Assembly: GCA_905201305.1 (NCBI GenBank)
Contig: CAJKNS010000018.1
Coordinates: 1-16,431, forward strand
Direction: 5' to 3'
Length of the DNA stretch: 16,431 bases
Origin: an uncultured Eubacteriales bacterium
Lineage (GTDB): Bacteria > Bacillota > Clostridia > Oscillospirales > Oscillospiraceae
A model generated the notes under the pieces. It was not told the DNA's origin and made no database searches. It saw nothing but the letters and a program-made list of their open reading frames with translations. Shown in pieces: positions 7,194 through 15,400 of this stretch (its first letter is position 1; each line of letters begins with the position of its first letter). Made by a program: the position numbers and the translations under genes.

Positions 7194-8356
7194 TGAAAAA
7201 ACAAGCAAAATCACCTCTTTTGCAGCGCAGCGGCGTCGCCACGGTGTTCTCTTCCCTGCTGTGTATTGTGATCGGTCTGGCGCTGGGCTTCCTGTTCCTG
7301 GTGATATTGGAGCCCAAGGGTGCGTGGAGCGGCGGCTTCCTGCGGATTCTAAAGGGCGGATTTTATATGTGGCCCATTGGCGTGGGACGTGAAATCGCGC
7401 AGATTGCGCCTCTGATTATGACCGGTCTTTCCGTTGGCTTCGCATTTAAAACGGGACTTTTTAACATTGGCGCTGCTGGTCAGTATACCGTAGGTGCCTT
7501 CGGCGCACTGTATTTTGCCATTGTGCTGAAAATGCCCTGGTGGGTTTGCTTGCTGGCGTCGGCGCTGTTTGGCGCAATCTGGGGCGCAATTCCCGGTATC
7601 CTCAAGGCATATCTCAATGTCAACGAGGTCATCACTGCCATCATGTTCAACTGGATTGGGCTCTATGCTGTGAACACCATCATCTATGGCGGCGGCACCG
7701 GCATCATGTACGACGCCACCAAGACCAAGACCTACAGCCTTCGGGCAAACTTCCCGGACGCCGTGATTCCGGATCTGGGCCTTGGCAATGTGTTCAACAA
7801 CAAATCCACCACCATTGCAGTGTTCCTGGCAATTCTCGTGGCGATCATCATTTGGTTTATCATCGATAAAACCACCTTCGGCTATGAGCTGAAGGCGTGC
7901 GGTCATAACAAGGATGCTGCCCGTTATGCCGGTATCAACGAAAAGCGGAATATCATCCTTTCCATGGTGATCGCAGGCGCGCTGGCTGGCTTCGGCGCCG
8001 GACTCTACTACCTGTCCGGCGTGGGCGAATGGAATCCACAGGACTCCACTGCCCTGCCTGGCATCGGCTTTGACGGCATTTCTGTTGCGCTTCTGGCGTC
8101 CTCTAACCCCATCGGCACAATTTTCTCCGCAGCATTTATCTCCCATATCACCACCGGCGGCGGCTTTATGGATACCAATGTGTTCCCGCCTGAGATTGCC
8201 GACGTAATTTCCGGCGTGGTCATCTATCTGTGCGCCTTCTCCCTGCTGTTTAAGAACTGGTTCTCCAAGAAAATGCACCAGCGCAAGGAGGTCAAGGCGG
8301 CTTCCGATGCGCCGCAAACGGACGAAATTGCCGGAAAGGAGGATGACGCACAATGA
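7193..8356 (+). CDS. Permease 1 of the BMP-type nucleoside ABC importer
   Basis: This 387-residue protein belongs to the BPD_transp_2 (NupP/YufP-like) permease family and forms half of the membrane channel. An N-terminal helix (about residues 18-41) precedes an external loop, and GLSVGFAFKTGLFNIGAAGQ around residues 79-98 is the family's conserved block. Multiple further hydrophobic segments follow, with FGYELKACGHNKDAARYAGI as the conserved cytoplasmic loop that contacts the ATPase. The C-terminus is charged and cytoplasmic. The start is set by GAGGAGG (7179-7185) and the one-base overlap with the ATPase stop; the stop overlaps permease 2 as ATGA. Both overlaps imply tightly coupled translation of equal amounts of subunits. 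The gene itself appears intact. Confidence 0.95.
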   Translation: MKKQAKSPLLQRSGVATVFSSLLCIVIGLALGFLFLVILEPKGAWSGGFLRILKGGFYMWPIGVGREIAQIAPLIMTGLSVGFAFKTGLFNIGAAGQYTVGAFGALYFAIVLKMPWWVCLLASALFGAIWGAIPGILKAYLNVNEVITAIMFNWIGLYAVNTIIYGGGTGIMYDATKTKTYSLRANFPDAVIPDLGLGNVFNNKSTTIAVFLAILVAIIIWFIIDKTTFGYELKACGHNKDAARYAGINEKRNIILSMVIAGALAGFGAGLYYLSGVGEWNPQDSTALPGIGFDGISVALLASSNPIGTIFSAAFISHITTGGGFMDTNVFPPEIADVISGVVIYLCAFSLLFKNWFSKKMHQRKEVKAASDAPQTDEIAGKEDDAQ

Positions 8357-9262
8357 TGCTGCTTCTCAAATACACCCTCATGTACATGATGGTGCTGATG
8401 CTGGTAGCCCTGGGCGGCATGTTCTCCGAGCGGTCCGGCATTATCAACATTGCCCTGGAGGGCATTATGGTCATCGGCGGTCTGGTTGGCGTGCTTATGA
8501 CCCGGATGCTGCCCGCAGATATGCCTGCCTGGGCAATGGTTACTCTGAGTATTCTCGGTTCTGCTATCTCCGGCGCGATTTATGCAGCGCTGCTGGCGTT
8601 CGCATCGGTCAACCTGAAGGCGGATCAGACCATCGGCGGTACAGCACTGAATCTGCTGGCAACGGCACTGGCGCTGGTTGCCGCGAAGCGGTTTAACGGC
8701 AGGCAAGGTGGACTTTGATAACTCTGCGTTCTCCTTCCAGATCGGCGGACTGACCCTGAATGTGTTCTTCTTCATTGGCATCGTGATCCTGATTGCGGCG
8801 TATGTGGTGCTGTATCGGACCCGGTTTGGTCTGCGCCTGTCCGCCTGCGGCGAGCATCCTCAGGCAGCGGATTCCGTAGGTATCAACGTCTACAAAATGC
8901 GTTGGTGCGGCGTACTGATTTCCGGCGTACTGGGCGGCGTTGGCGGCTTTGCCTATATTGTTCCCTCCGTTTCCTCCTGGAACTTTGAGGTGGGCGTTGC
9001 AGGCATGGGCTTCCTGGCGCTGGCAGTTATGATTTTCGGACAGTGGAAGCCGCTTCAGATTGCAGGCGCAGCACTGTTCTTTGCGGTGTTCAAGGCGCTG
9101 GCAAATATCGCGGATTCCACGTTCCTCTCGGCGTTCCATTGGAGCAAGGAAATCTATAATATGATGCCCTTTATCGCATCCATGGTGATTCTGATCTTCA
9201 CCTCCAAGAAGTCCAGAGCACCCAAGGCTGAGGGCGTTCCCTACGATAAGGGTAGTCGTTAA
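8353..9262 (+). pseudogene. Permease 2 of the BMP-type nucleoside ABC importer, frameshifted
   Basis: The family (NupQ/YufQ-like) is normally about 300 residues. Here the first frame gives residues 1-116 from MMLLLKYTLMYMM to KRFNG, then runs to TGA at 8716-8718. The second frame continues as GKVDFDNSAFSFQIG and contains the conserved RTRFGLRLSACGEHP block to the stop at 9262. The break lies in GGCAGGCA (8698-8705); removing one GGCA copy restores a continuous protein of 301 residues reading KRFNGKVDFDN, so a 4-bp tandem duplication explains it. The distal part keeps typical membrane segments and no other stop, so the lesion is recent or artefactual. AAAGGAGG (8335-8342) and an ATGA overlap support the start. 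If real, the truncated product lacks most membrane helices and the importer should fail unless ribosomes shift frame. Confidence 0.88.
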
Positions 9263-9282
9263 TCGGCATTTTTGTGATAGAG

Positions 9283-9318
9283 AATCGGCGTGCTGCTCAT
9301 ATGCGGCACGCCGATTTT
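9283..9318 (+). terminator. Hairpin terminator after the transporter operon
   Basis: AATCGGCGTGC (9283-9293) pairs with GCACGCCGATT (9306-9316); the stem can extend through a further wobble and two GC pairs to leave a 6-base loop. The T-run on the plus strand is only TTTT, so it may be moderately efficient or act with the next hairpin. A second copy of AATCGGC at 9261-9267 could compete for the same right arm. Confidence 0.7.
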
Positions 9319-9320
9319 GG

Positions 9321-9357
9321 AAACACCGGAAGACATTTGTTTTGCCTTCCGGTGTTT
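9321..9357 (-). terminator. Hairpin downstream of the anti-sigma gene, possibly bidirectional
   Basis: AAACACCGGAAG (9321-9332) pairs perfectly with CTTCCGGTGTTT (9346-9357), with a 13-base loop. Its edge is 3 bases beyond the minus-strand anti-sigma stop. Neither side has a long T-run, but the position in a convergent junction fits termination of the leftward operon, perhaps for both directions. Confidence 0.65.
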
Positions 9358-9360
9358 GTG

Positions 9361-10182
9361 CTATTGCGTTTCAATGCTCAGGTATACCGTGTCTCCAGGC
9401 GTGTCTGCATCCATTTCCTGCACGGCAGGCAGCTGATCCTGTACCAGCTGATAAGCCGATGCGCTGACCTGATAGACAAGATCGCCGGAGGAAAGCGCAA
9501 GGATTTCCGCCTGGGGCAGCAGCCGAAACAGCTCCTGCTCCGTGGTGTCTATAAAGTACAGGGTTCCGGTATAGCCGTCCTGCTTCAGTGCGTTCCATAC
9601 GATCCACATGGAATCCGTCGGTGCATCCGTAGGTTCCGCATCCTCCATGGCGGAGTAACCGGCTTCCAGCATCGGAGCGGCATTCTCTGCGGCATATTCT
9701 GCGGTATCCTCGGTGGTTTCCTCTCCCGCTTTGGCTTCCGGCGGCGCGGCGGCCTCAGGCGCAGTACCAAAGGCGGCTTCCTGATTTGCTGCCGTTTCGG
9801 GCGCTTCGGCAGCTGCGGCGAATTCGGGCGTGCTGCTGGCAGCTGTACTGCCGTTGGGTGTACCGATATATTTTCCGGCTGCAACCACCACCAGCGCGAT
9901 GACCGCGGCAGTCAGTGTAAAGCGCATGCGCTTGAGCGTTGCCTTTGGACTGTGGCGGACCTTTTCCTGATGAATCCGGGTCATGACACTGTGGCTTAGA
10001 CCCTTGGGCGGCTCAACCTCGCCCTCAATAATGGCATCCTGAATGTCCCGATAGGACTGGTAAAGGCTGCGACATTTGGGGCAGGTGGCAAGATGCGCCT
10101 GAAGCGCCTGCTCCGCTTCCGGGTCTAATAGCCCGTCAATGCTCAGGTTCATATCCACAATGTATTCTTCACAGGTCTTCAA
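9361..10182 (-). CDS. Membrane anti-sigma factor with N-terminal zinc-finger domain
   Basis: This 273-residue protein probably binds and silences the ECF sigma factor encoded immediately upstream. The cytoplasmic anti-sigma domain has the zf-HC2 pattern with C4 and H30-x3-C34-x2-C37 (HLATCPKC). A membrane segment follows at about residues 88-104 after a basic stretch. The external part is rich in Ala, Glu, Pro and Thr at about 110-180, then ends in a compact region of about 85 residues with no family I recognise (contains TLYFIDTTEQELFRLLPQAE). The start is a TTG at 10182 overlapping the sigma stop as TTGA; this start is needed to include C4, which the first internal ATG (residue 11) would lose. 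Coupled translation with the sigma factor fits a stoichiometric sigma/anti-sigma pair. The inducing signal is not visible. Confidence 0.88.
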   Translation of the reverse strand: MKTCEEYIVDMNLSIDGLLDPEAEQALQAHLATCPKCRSLYQSYRDIQDAIIEGEVEPPKGLSHSVMTRIHQEKVRHSPKATLKRMRFTLTAAVIALVVVAAGKYIGTPNGSTAASSTPEFAAAAEAPETAANQEAAFGTAPEAAAPPEAKAGEETTEDTAEYAAENAAPMLEAGYSAMEDAEPTDAPTDSMWIVWNALKQDGYTGTLYFIDTTEQELFRLLPQAEILALSSGDLVYQVSASAYQLVQDQLPAVQEMDADTPGDTVYLSIETQ

Positions 10183-10784
10183 GATCGCATTCCCCCATTC
10201 CCTTTTCTGGACGATGAAAAATCAAAAAGGTTCCCATCCAGACTTCGCCGGATTTTTTCCCGGGCGCGGGAGATGCGGGATTTGACCGTGCCGGAGGGCA
10301 GCTCCAATGCTTCGCCGATCTCCTGATAGCTCATATCCTCCATGGCACGCATGGACAGAATCAATCGGTCCTGGTCCGGCAGGCGGGACATGGCTTCACG
10401 AACCGCTTCATGGTCCTGGGCTTTCTCCGCCAGAACCGCAGGATCGGCAGCATAGTCCGCAATTTGGCGCTCCAGCGGCTCGTCCTCCCGGTCCAACTCG
10501 GTCATGGTAATGGTATTTTTGCGCTTTTTCTTCCGAAGATGGTCGATGCAGGTATTGGAGGCAATGCGCATGAGCCAGGTTTTGAATTGGCTCTCCCCAT
10601 GAAACAGGGAAATGGCATGCCATGCCTTGATAAACGTGTCCTGGGACAGATCAAAGGCTTCGTCCCTGTCGCCGCACATTCTGAGACACAGGTTATAGAC
10701 CGGCTTTTCATAGGCGATCACCAGCTGCTCAAAAGCGGCTTCCTCGCCCTGACCGGCGCGGCGAATCAATTCCAGTTCGTCCAA
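10179..10784 (-). CDS. ECF (RpoE/SigW-type) RNA polymerase sigma factor
   Basis: The 201-residue protein has the two-domain layout of group 4 sigma factors. Region 2 spans about residues 20-88 with AFDLSQDTFIKAWHAI for -10 recognition and core binding. Region 4 spans about 130-185, with LPDQDRLILSMRAMEDMSYQ and EIGEALELPSGTVKSRISR forming the helix-turn-helix for the -35 element. A Lys-rich KKKRKN and an acidic linker separate them. The start is a TTG at 10784 with GAGGTGAG just upstream; that ribosome site overlaps the dusB stop, and the two genes are 4 bases apart. No dedicated promoter is obvious between them, so basal transcription probably comes from dusB, with any autoregulated promoter inside that gene. 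The anti-sigma gene follows with an overlap. Confidence 0.95.
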   Translation of the reverse strand: MDELELIRRAGQGEEAAFEQLVIAYEKPVYNLCLRMCGDRDEAFDLSQDTFIKAWHAISLFHGESQFKTWLMRIASNTCIDHLRKKKRKNTITMTELDREDEPLERQIADYAADPAVLAEKAQDHEAVREAMSRLPDQDRLILSMRAMEDMSYQEIGEALELPSGTVKSRISRAREKIRRSLDGNLFDFSSSRKGNGGMRS

Positions 10785-10788
10785 ATTC

Positions 10789-11736
10789 TCACCTCAAATC
10801 CCGCTTGATCCGTTTGACTACCTGGTAGACCTCCTCCTTGGTGGCTACCTGAGAAATGTCCTTCTTATAAAAACTGGCATGGGGCACGCCATGGAGATAC
10901 CAGCAAAGGTGCTTTCTCGCTTCTAAACAGGCGATGTGCTCCCCCTTGTCCTCCAGTGCCAGCTCAAACTGCCGGAGTGCTGTGTCCATTCGCTGACTGA
11001 GGGGTGGACGCTCAGGAATGTCTTTTTCGTCCAGCGCCGCACGGATCATGGCAAACAGATAGGGGTCCCCAAAGGCAGCCCGACCAATCATCACGCCGTC
11101 TGCGCCGGTATACCGGAGAATATGCAGCGCCGCTTCCGGAGAATCCACATCGCCGTTGGCATAGACGGGAATGCTGACCGCCTGTTTTACCTCTCGGATG
11201 CAGTCCCAATCGGCGCGTCCGGTATAAAGCTGCACCCGGGTGCGCCCATGAACTGCCACCGCAGAAGCGCCTGCCTGCTCCACCAGCCGGCTCAGCTCCA
11301 TGCAATTCACGTGGCTCTTATCCCAGCCTTTGCGCATTTTGACCGTCACCGGCACCGGAACCGCTTCCACCACAGCGCGAACAATCTCCGCGGCCAGCTC
11401 TGGAGTCTTCATGAGTCCTGCGCCGTCACCGGCACCGGAAATCTTGGGCATGGGACAGCCCATATTGATGTCGATGAAGTCGCAATTGGACAGCTCCAGT
11501 GTCAGCTTTGCGGCTCTTGCCATAAATTCCGGATCGTTGCCGAAAATCTGCGCGCCGCAGATACCAGTGGGAGTTTTGCCCAGCAGCTTCACGGTTTTTT
11601 TATCGCCGTAGCAAAGAGCCCGGGAGGATACCATCTCCGTTACGGTAACGTCAGCGCCCATTTCCGCCGCAATGGTTCGATAGGCATAATCCGTTACGCC
11701 TGCCATGGGCGCGAGGATCAGTTTTGGTGTTGACAT
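10789..11736 (-). CDS. dusB: tRNA-dihydrouridine synthase (DusB type)
   Basis: This 315-residue flavoenzyme reduces specific uridines in the tRNA D-loop to dihydrouridine using FMN and NADPH. The TIM-barrel opens with LILAPMAGVTDYAYR (FMN-binding PMAGVTD). The catalytic Cys is C94 in FIDINMGCPMPKI, the VKMRKGWD strand follows, then HGRTRVQLYTGRADW, and GVMIGRAAFGDP holds the flavin phosphate. The small helical C-terminal domain for tRNA binding is present and the length is normal. In MGCPMPKISGAGDGAGLM two positions differ from the commoner GNGEGSALM, a mild variation. The ATG at 11736 has AAAGGGG about 8 bases upstream. It lies 50 bases after the HAD gene, with a possible promoter of its own, and leads into the sigma factor gene. 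Confidence 0.95.
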   Translation of the reverse strand: MSTPKLILAPMAGVTDYAYRTIAAEMGADVTVTEMVSSRALCYGDKKTVKLLGKTPTGICGAQIFGNDPEFMARAAKLTLELSNCDFIDINMGCPMPKISGAGDGAGLMKTPELAAEIVRAVVEAVPVPVTVKMRKGWDKSHVNCMELSRLVEQAGASAVAVHGRTRVQLYTGRADWDCIREVKQAVSIPVYANGDVDSPEAALHILRYTGADGVMIGRAAFGDPYLFAMIRAALDEKDIPERPPLSQRMDTALRQFELALEDKGEHIACLEARKHLCWYLHGVPHASFYKKDISQVATKEEVYQVVKRIKRDLR

Positions 11737-11760
11737 GGGTGATTCCCCTTTCTTCCCGCT

Positions 11761-11789
11761 ATGATACCATACCTGGCGGGAAATTGCTA
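11761..11789 (-). promoter_or_regulatory. Possible extended -10 promoter for dusB-sigma-anti-sigma
   Basis: On the minus strand TATCAT (11761-11766) is preceded by TGG, forming an extended -10. A weak -35, TAGCAA (11784-11789), lies 17 bases upstream. The predicted start near 11754 leaves an 18-base leader to the dusB ATG. The -10 sits in the loop of a small inverted repeat (TTCCCGC 11753-11759 / GCGGGAA 11776-11782). Confidence 0.35.
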
Positions 11790-12449
11790 GGGTTGGATTG
11801 CCTGTCCCTGCAGCAGCGGAATCACATCCAGCAGCGTATTCCCCTGGGCATAGAGTAGCGCCTTGATGTTCTCGTCGGGCTGCCAGAGATCAGGAATCAT
11901 CATCGGAAGACAGCCGGCGCGATGGGCGGCCAGAATACCGTGGGGAGAATCCTCCAGCACCAGGCAGTTTTTCGGCGGAAGCTTTAGCGCTTCGGCGGCG
12001 CGGACAAAAATCTCCGGATCAGGCTTTCCCTTCTCCACCATATCTCCGGTAACCAGCCCACGGAGCCGGGACAGTACGCCGATTGTTTGAAGCTTGGAGC
12101 GTGCTCCCTCTCCCCGGCTGGAGGTGGCAACCCCATAGGGAATGCGATTTGCGTCCAGATAGTCCAGCAGCTCATAGAGTCCGGGCTTAACCGGAATACC
12201 GTTTTCCCTGCAATACTGCTCGGAGCGTTTTCCTGCCTCACTCAGCACGGAAAGATAGTCAAAATTCGCGCCCAATGTTTCCGTTATGTATGCGCGCGTT
12301 TTACCATGATCCATGCCGATGCAGCGGGTGACGACCTCCCGGTGCTCCTCCATGCCCTGTTCCCGGAGAATCCGGCACCAGAGGTCAATATACAGCCGCT
12401 CGGTATCGGTCATCAGTCCGTCCATATCAAATATCACACCGGATATCAT
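11787..12449 (-). CDS. HAD superfamily phosphatase / beta-phosphoglucomutase-like protein
   Basis: The 220-residue protein is a cytoplasmic haloacid-dehalogenase-fold enzyme that should act on a small phosphorylated metabolite; the substrate cannot be read from sequence. Motif I is D8-M-D10-G-L-M-T-D-T-E (nucleophile D8, acid/base D10), motif II T109-S-S-R, motif III K142 in EKGKPDPEIF, and motif IV E166-D167-S168 for magnesium. The helical cap between motifs I and II (about 18-90) places it in the subfamily with beta-phosphoglucomutase and sugar-phosphate phosphatases. GGAGG at good spacing lies inside the end of addA, and its ATG overlaps the addA stop as ATGA, so it is translated from the same message. 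A functional tie to DNA repair is not implied by the overlap. Confidence 0.92.
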   Translation of the reverse strand: MISGVIFDMDGLMTDTERLYIDLWCRILREQGMEEHREVVTRCIGMDHGKTRAYITETLGANFDYLSVLSEAGKRSEQYCRENGIPVKPGLYELLDYLDANRIPYGVATSSRGEGARSKLQTIGVLSRLRGLVTGDMVEKGKPDPEIFVRAAEALKLPPKNCLVLEDSPHGILAAHRAGCLPMMIPDLWQPDENIKALLYAQGNTLLDVIPLLQGQAIQP

Positions 12450-15400
12450 AGAATAACCTCCATTTCGGGCTTTAAAAAGTAGAGAATGGTCTGCTTCACC
12501 GGTTTTTCAAAGATACGGGACAGGGCGTCCCGATAGGTGCTGAGCTGTCCGCGGTATTGCTCTGCCCGCAGGGGCGCCTGCTCCGGAGATACCCGGTCCG
12601 TTTTGAAATCGATGACGGTGATGCCGTCCGGTTCCAGAATCGCCGCATCTACCACGCCCTGCAGCAGCACCTGTTCACCCTCCAGTACCGAATAGATGGC
12701 GTCCGCATCGGTGAGCAGGGAGAATTTGAACTCCCGCAGCAGCTCCTTTGCCGACAGCATGCGATGCCCCAGAGGACTGGTAAACAGCCCGGTGATTTCC
12801 TCCGGACGGACTGCTTCCGCCTGTAATTCCGTCAAAAATTCCTCGTCTACCATCCGGTCCAACTCGGAAATAACACCGTCCCGGGTGGTGAGGTTGGAGA
12901 AATTGGCATATTGCAGGAATTGATGGGTGGCAGTGCCCTGCTCGGTGGGAGAAAGCCCCTTGTGCTCCAGAATAAACTCCGGACGGCTGAGCATGGGCAT
13001 TTTTCGAGGAGCCGCTGCGTCCTCCTGGGCTTCCTGATCCTTTGCGCGCCCCTTCAGCTCCGTGGCAGTGACCTTGGAGGGCGTATGCTGCGCCGTCTGG
13101 TGGGGATATTGCCAGGTCATTGCCCGCACCAGCTGCTCCGGTGCCGGCACGGAAACGGCTTTCTGAGCACGCTGCGCCTGCGATGGGGTATAATGGGCTT
13201 CCGGCACGGTTTCAATGGTTTCTGCCGCTATTTTCCATGGATGCTCCGATACCGTCAGCTGGCACTGGGGTCTGCCGCAAAGCTGGAACAGTTCACCTGC
13301 TTCCACCCTGGACAGCGCTGACAGCAGCACCCAGTCCCCCAAGCAGCGAACCTCTCTCACCGCCCAGGGCTCTGCGGGACAACCGGCGCCGGGCAGCAGC
13401 CCCTCCAAAACACCGGAGAGCTTTTCGCCGGTATAGGTCATGAAAAGATAATCCTTTGGACGGGTCATGGCGACATAGAGAATGCGCATTTCCTCGGCAA
13501 TCAGCTGCTTCCGCTTTTTGACCTCCAGCGCCTGATAGGCAAGACCGGGATAACGAATGCGCCGGTCCGGATCGGTGATTTTCGCGCCGATTCCCAAATC
13601 TCCGTCCAGCAGCACAGAATCGCCCAGCTCCCGGAAATTAAACTGCCGGGACAGGTCGCAAAGAAATACCACGGGATATTCCAGTCCCTTAGACTTGTGG
13701 ATGGTGGTAAGGGTCACGCCGTCCTGATTGCCCGAGTCCCCCTCGGCGCCTGACTGTTCCATACGGTCCAGCGTGCGGATCAGCTCATAGAGATAGAGGT
13801 AATTTCCCCCTGCGGTCTCCCTTGCGATGTCATAAATCCGAAGCAGATTGGCGCGGCGGCGCTGCCCCTGCTCCATGGCGCTGTAGGCAGCCAGAAGTCC
13901 GGTGTTCTCCAGCAGTTCCCATACCAAAAGGTCCGCAGAGGTGGTGGCAGCCTTGGCGCGCAGTGCTTCAAGAGACGACAGCGTTTGGACGCACCAATCC
14001 TCCTGGCATTCGGTCATGGCGTCGTAAAATCGGGGCTGATTGCTGACTGCGCGAACGGTGCCCAGCTGATCGTTGGATAGCCGGTAGAGCGGGCTGCACA
14101 GCACAGAGAGCAGCGGAATGTCCTGATGGGGATTGTCCAGCACCCGAAGCAGGTTCAGAAGCACCTGAACCTCAGGGGTTTCAAACAAATCGTCCCCTGC
14201 TCCACCGGCGACGGGAACGCCCGCACGCAGCAGCGCATTCTGATAAATGCTCATAGGCGAACGGGACCGAAACAAAATGGAAATATCTCCCGGCTGGACC
14301 GCTCTGGTGCCATCTCCATCCCGCACGGGAATCCCGGCGTCCAACAGCAAAACGATTTTTGCCGCAACCCATGCCGCTTCCTTCTGATACTTATTGAGAT
14401 CGTCTGCCCCCTGGTTGCCGTCCTGTCCGGCGGAATGCTTGGGCGTGGACAGAAGATAAAGCGCCACATGGCTTTGCTTGTCCACCGGGTAGTCCGAAAG
14501 ACCGGGATACAGGCTTTCGTCTGCGCCATAGTCCAGCTCCCCCACTTCCCTGCGCATGATGCAGGAGAACGTATGGTTCACCGCTTCCAGAATTTCCGGG
14601 CAGGAACGGAAGTTTTTCGACAGAATCAGCTTTCGCGGCTCACCATTTGCCGCCCGCTCTGCGGGAGTATAGCGCTGATATTTCTCCAGAAACAGCGCCG
14701 GTTCCGCCTGCCGAAAGCCATAGATGGACTGCTTGACGTCGCCCACCAGGAATCGGTTTTCATCGTTTCCGCGGACAATGGCGGTGTAAATGAGCTCCTG
14801 CACCCGGTTGGAGTCCTGATATTCGTCTACCATGATCTCCGCATACCGCTGGGCAACCTCCCGGGCAACATCGGTAGGATGCCCTTTGGTGTCCAGCAGC
14901 AGGCGAATGGCAAGGTGCTCCTGATCGGAAAAGTCCAGAAGATTTTTTCTGCGCTTTTCCGCCGAAAAACGCCGATAAAGCGTCTGTGCCAAATCGCACA
15001 GCACCCGAAGCGCGGGTGCAAGCTGATTCTGCTCCTGCAGCAGTGCTGTGCCGGGTCGAGAAAACAGCGCCGAGAGCTTTTCCAGCTGCTTTTTCATGTC
15101 GGTTCGAACGGCTTTTATGGCATTTAGCCTTCCGGGGTCCGGGTATTTCTGCACCACCAGCCGAGGATAGTCCAGCGTAAGCAGCGGCGCAATCTGATCC
15201 CAGGGACCGTCCAGCGCCTTTAAAATGGCAGTCAGCGCGTGCTTTTGGGCTTCATAGGCAGGCAGGTATTTGGGGGTCAGCTTTTCATCCCCGTGCATCT
15301 GGGCAATTGCCCAACTGTGCCGGTCAATGAGCCAGCCAATACGCTGCCGGGTATCTTCCAGCAGAATCTGCCCGAAAGCCGTATGTCCCGGCTCTTCCTG

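Noticed and set aside
4272..7214. Minus-strand ORF of 980 codons opposite the BMP and ATPase genes
   Set aside because: It crosses two well-supported genes, two promoters and a terminator on the plus strand. Its composition mirrors the plus-strand codons and no family is recognisable.
8690..8718. Programmed ribosomal frameshift in permease 2
   Set aside because: There is no slippery heptamer, no slow-codon plus Shine-Dalgarno stimulator and no clear downstream hairpin; a tandem duplication is the simpler explanation.
8678..9262. The second half of permease 2 as an independent gene starting at TTG 8678
   Set aside because: No ribosome site precedes it, it would begin mid-protein, and the two halves join into one normal permease when a GGCA duplication is removed.
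11753..11782. Inverted repeat TTCCCGC/GCGGGAA between the HAD gene and dusB as a terminator
   Set aside because: The stem is only 7 bp with a 16-base loop, and no T-run follows on either strand; it more likely overlaps promoter sequence or is chance.
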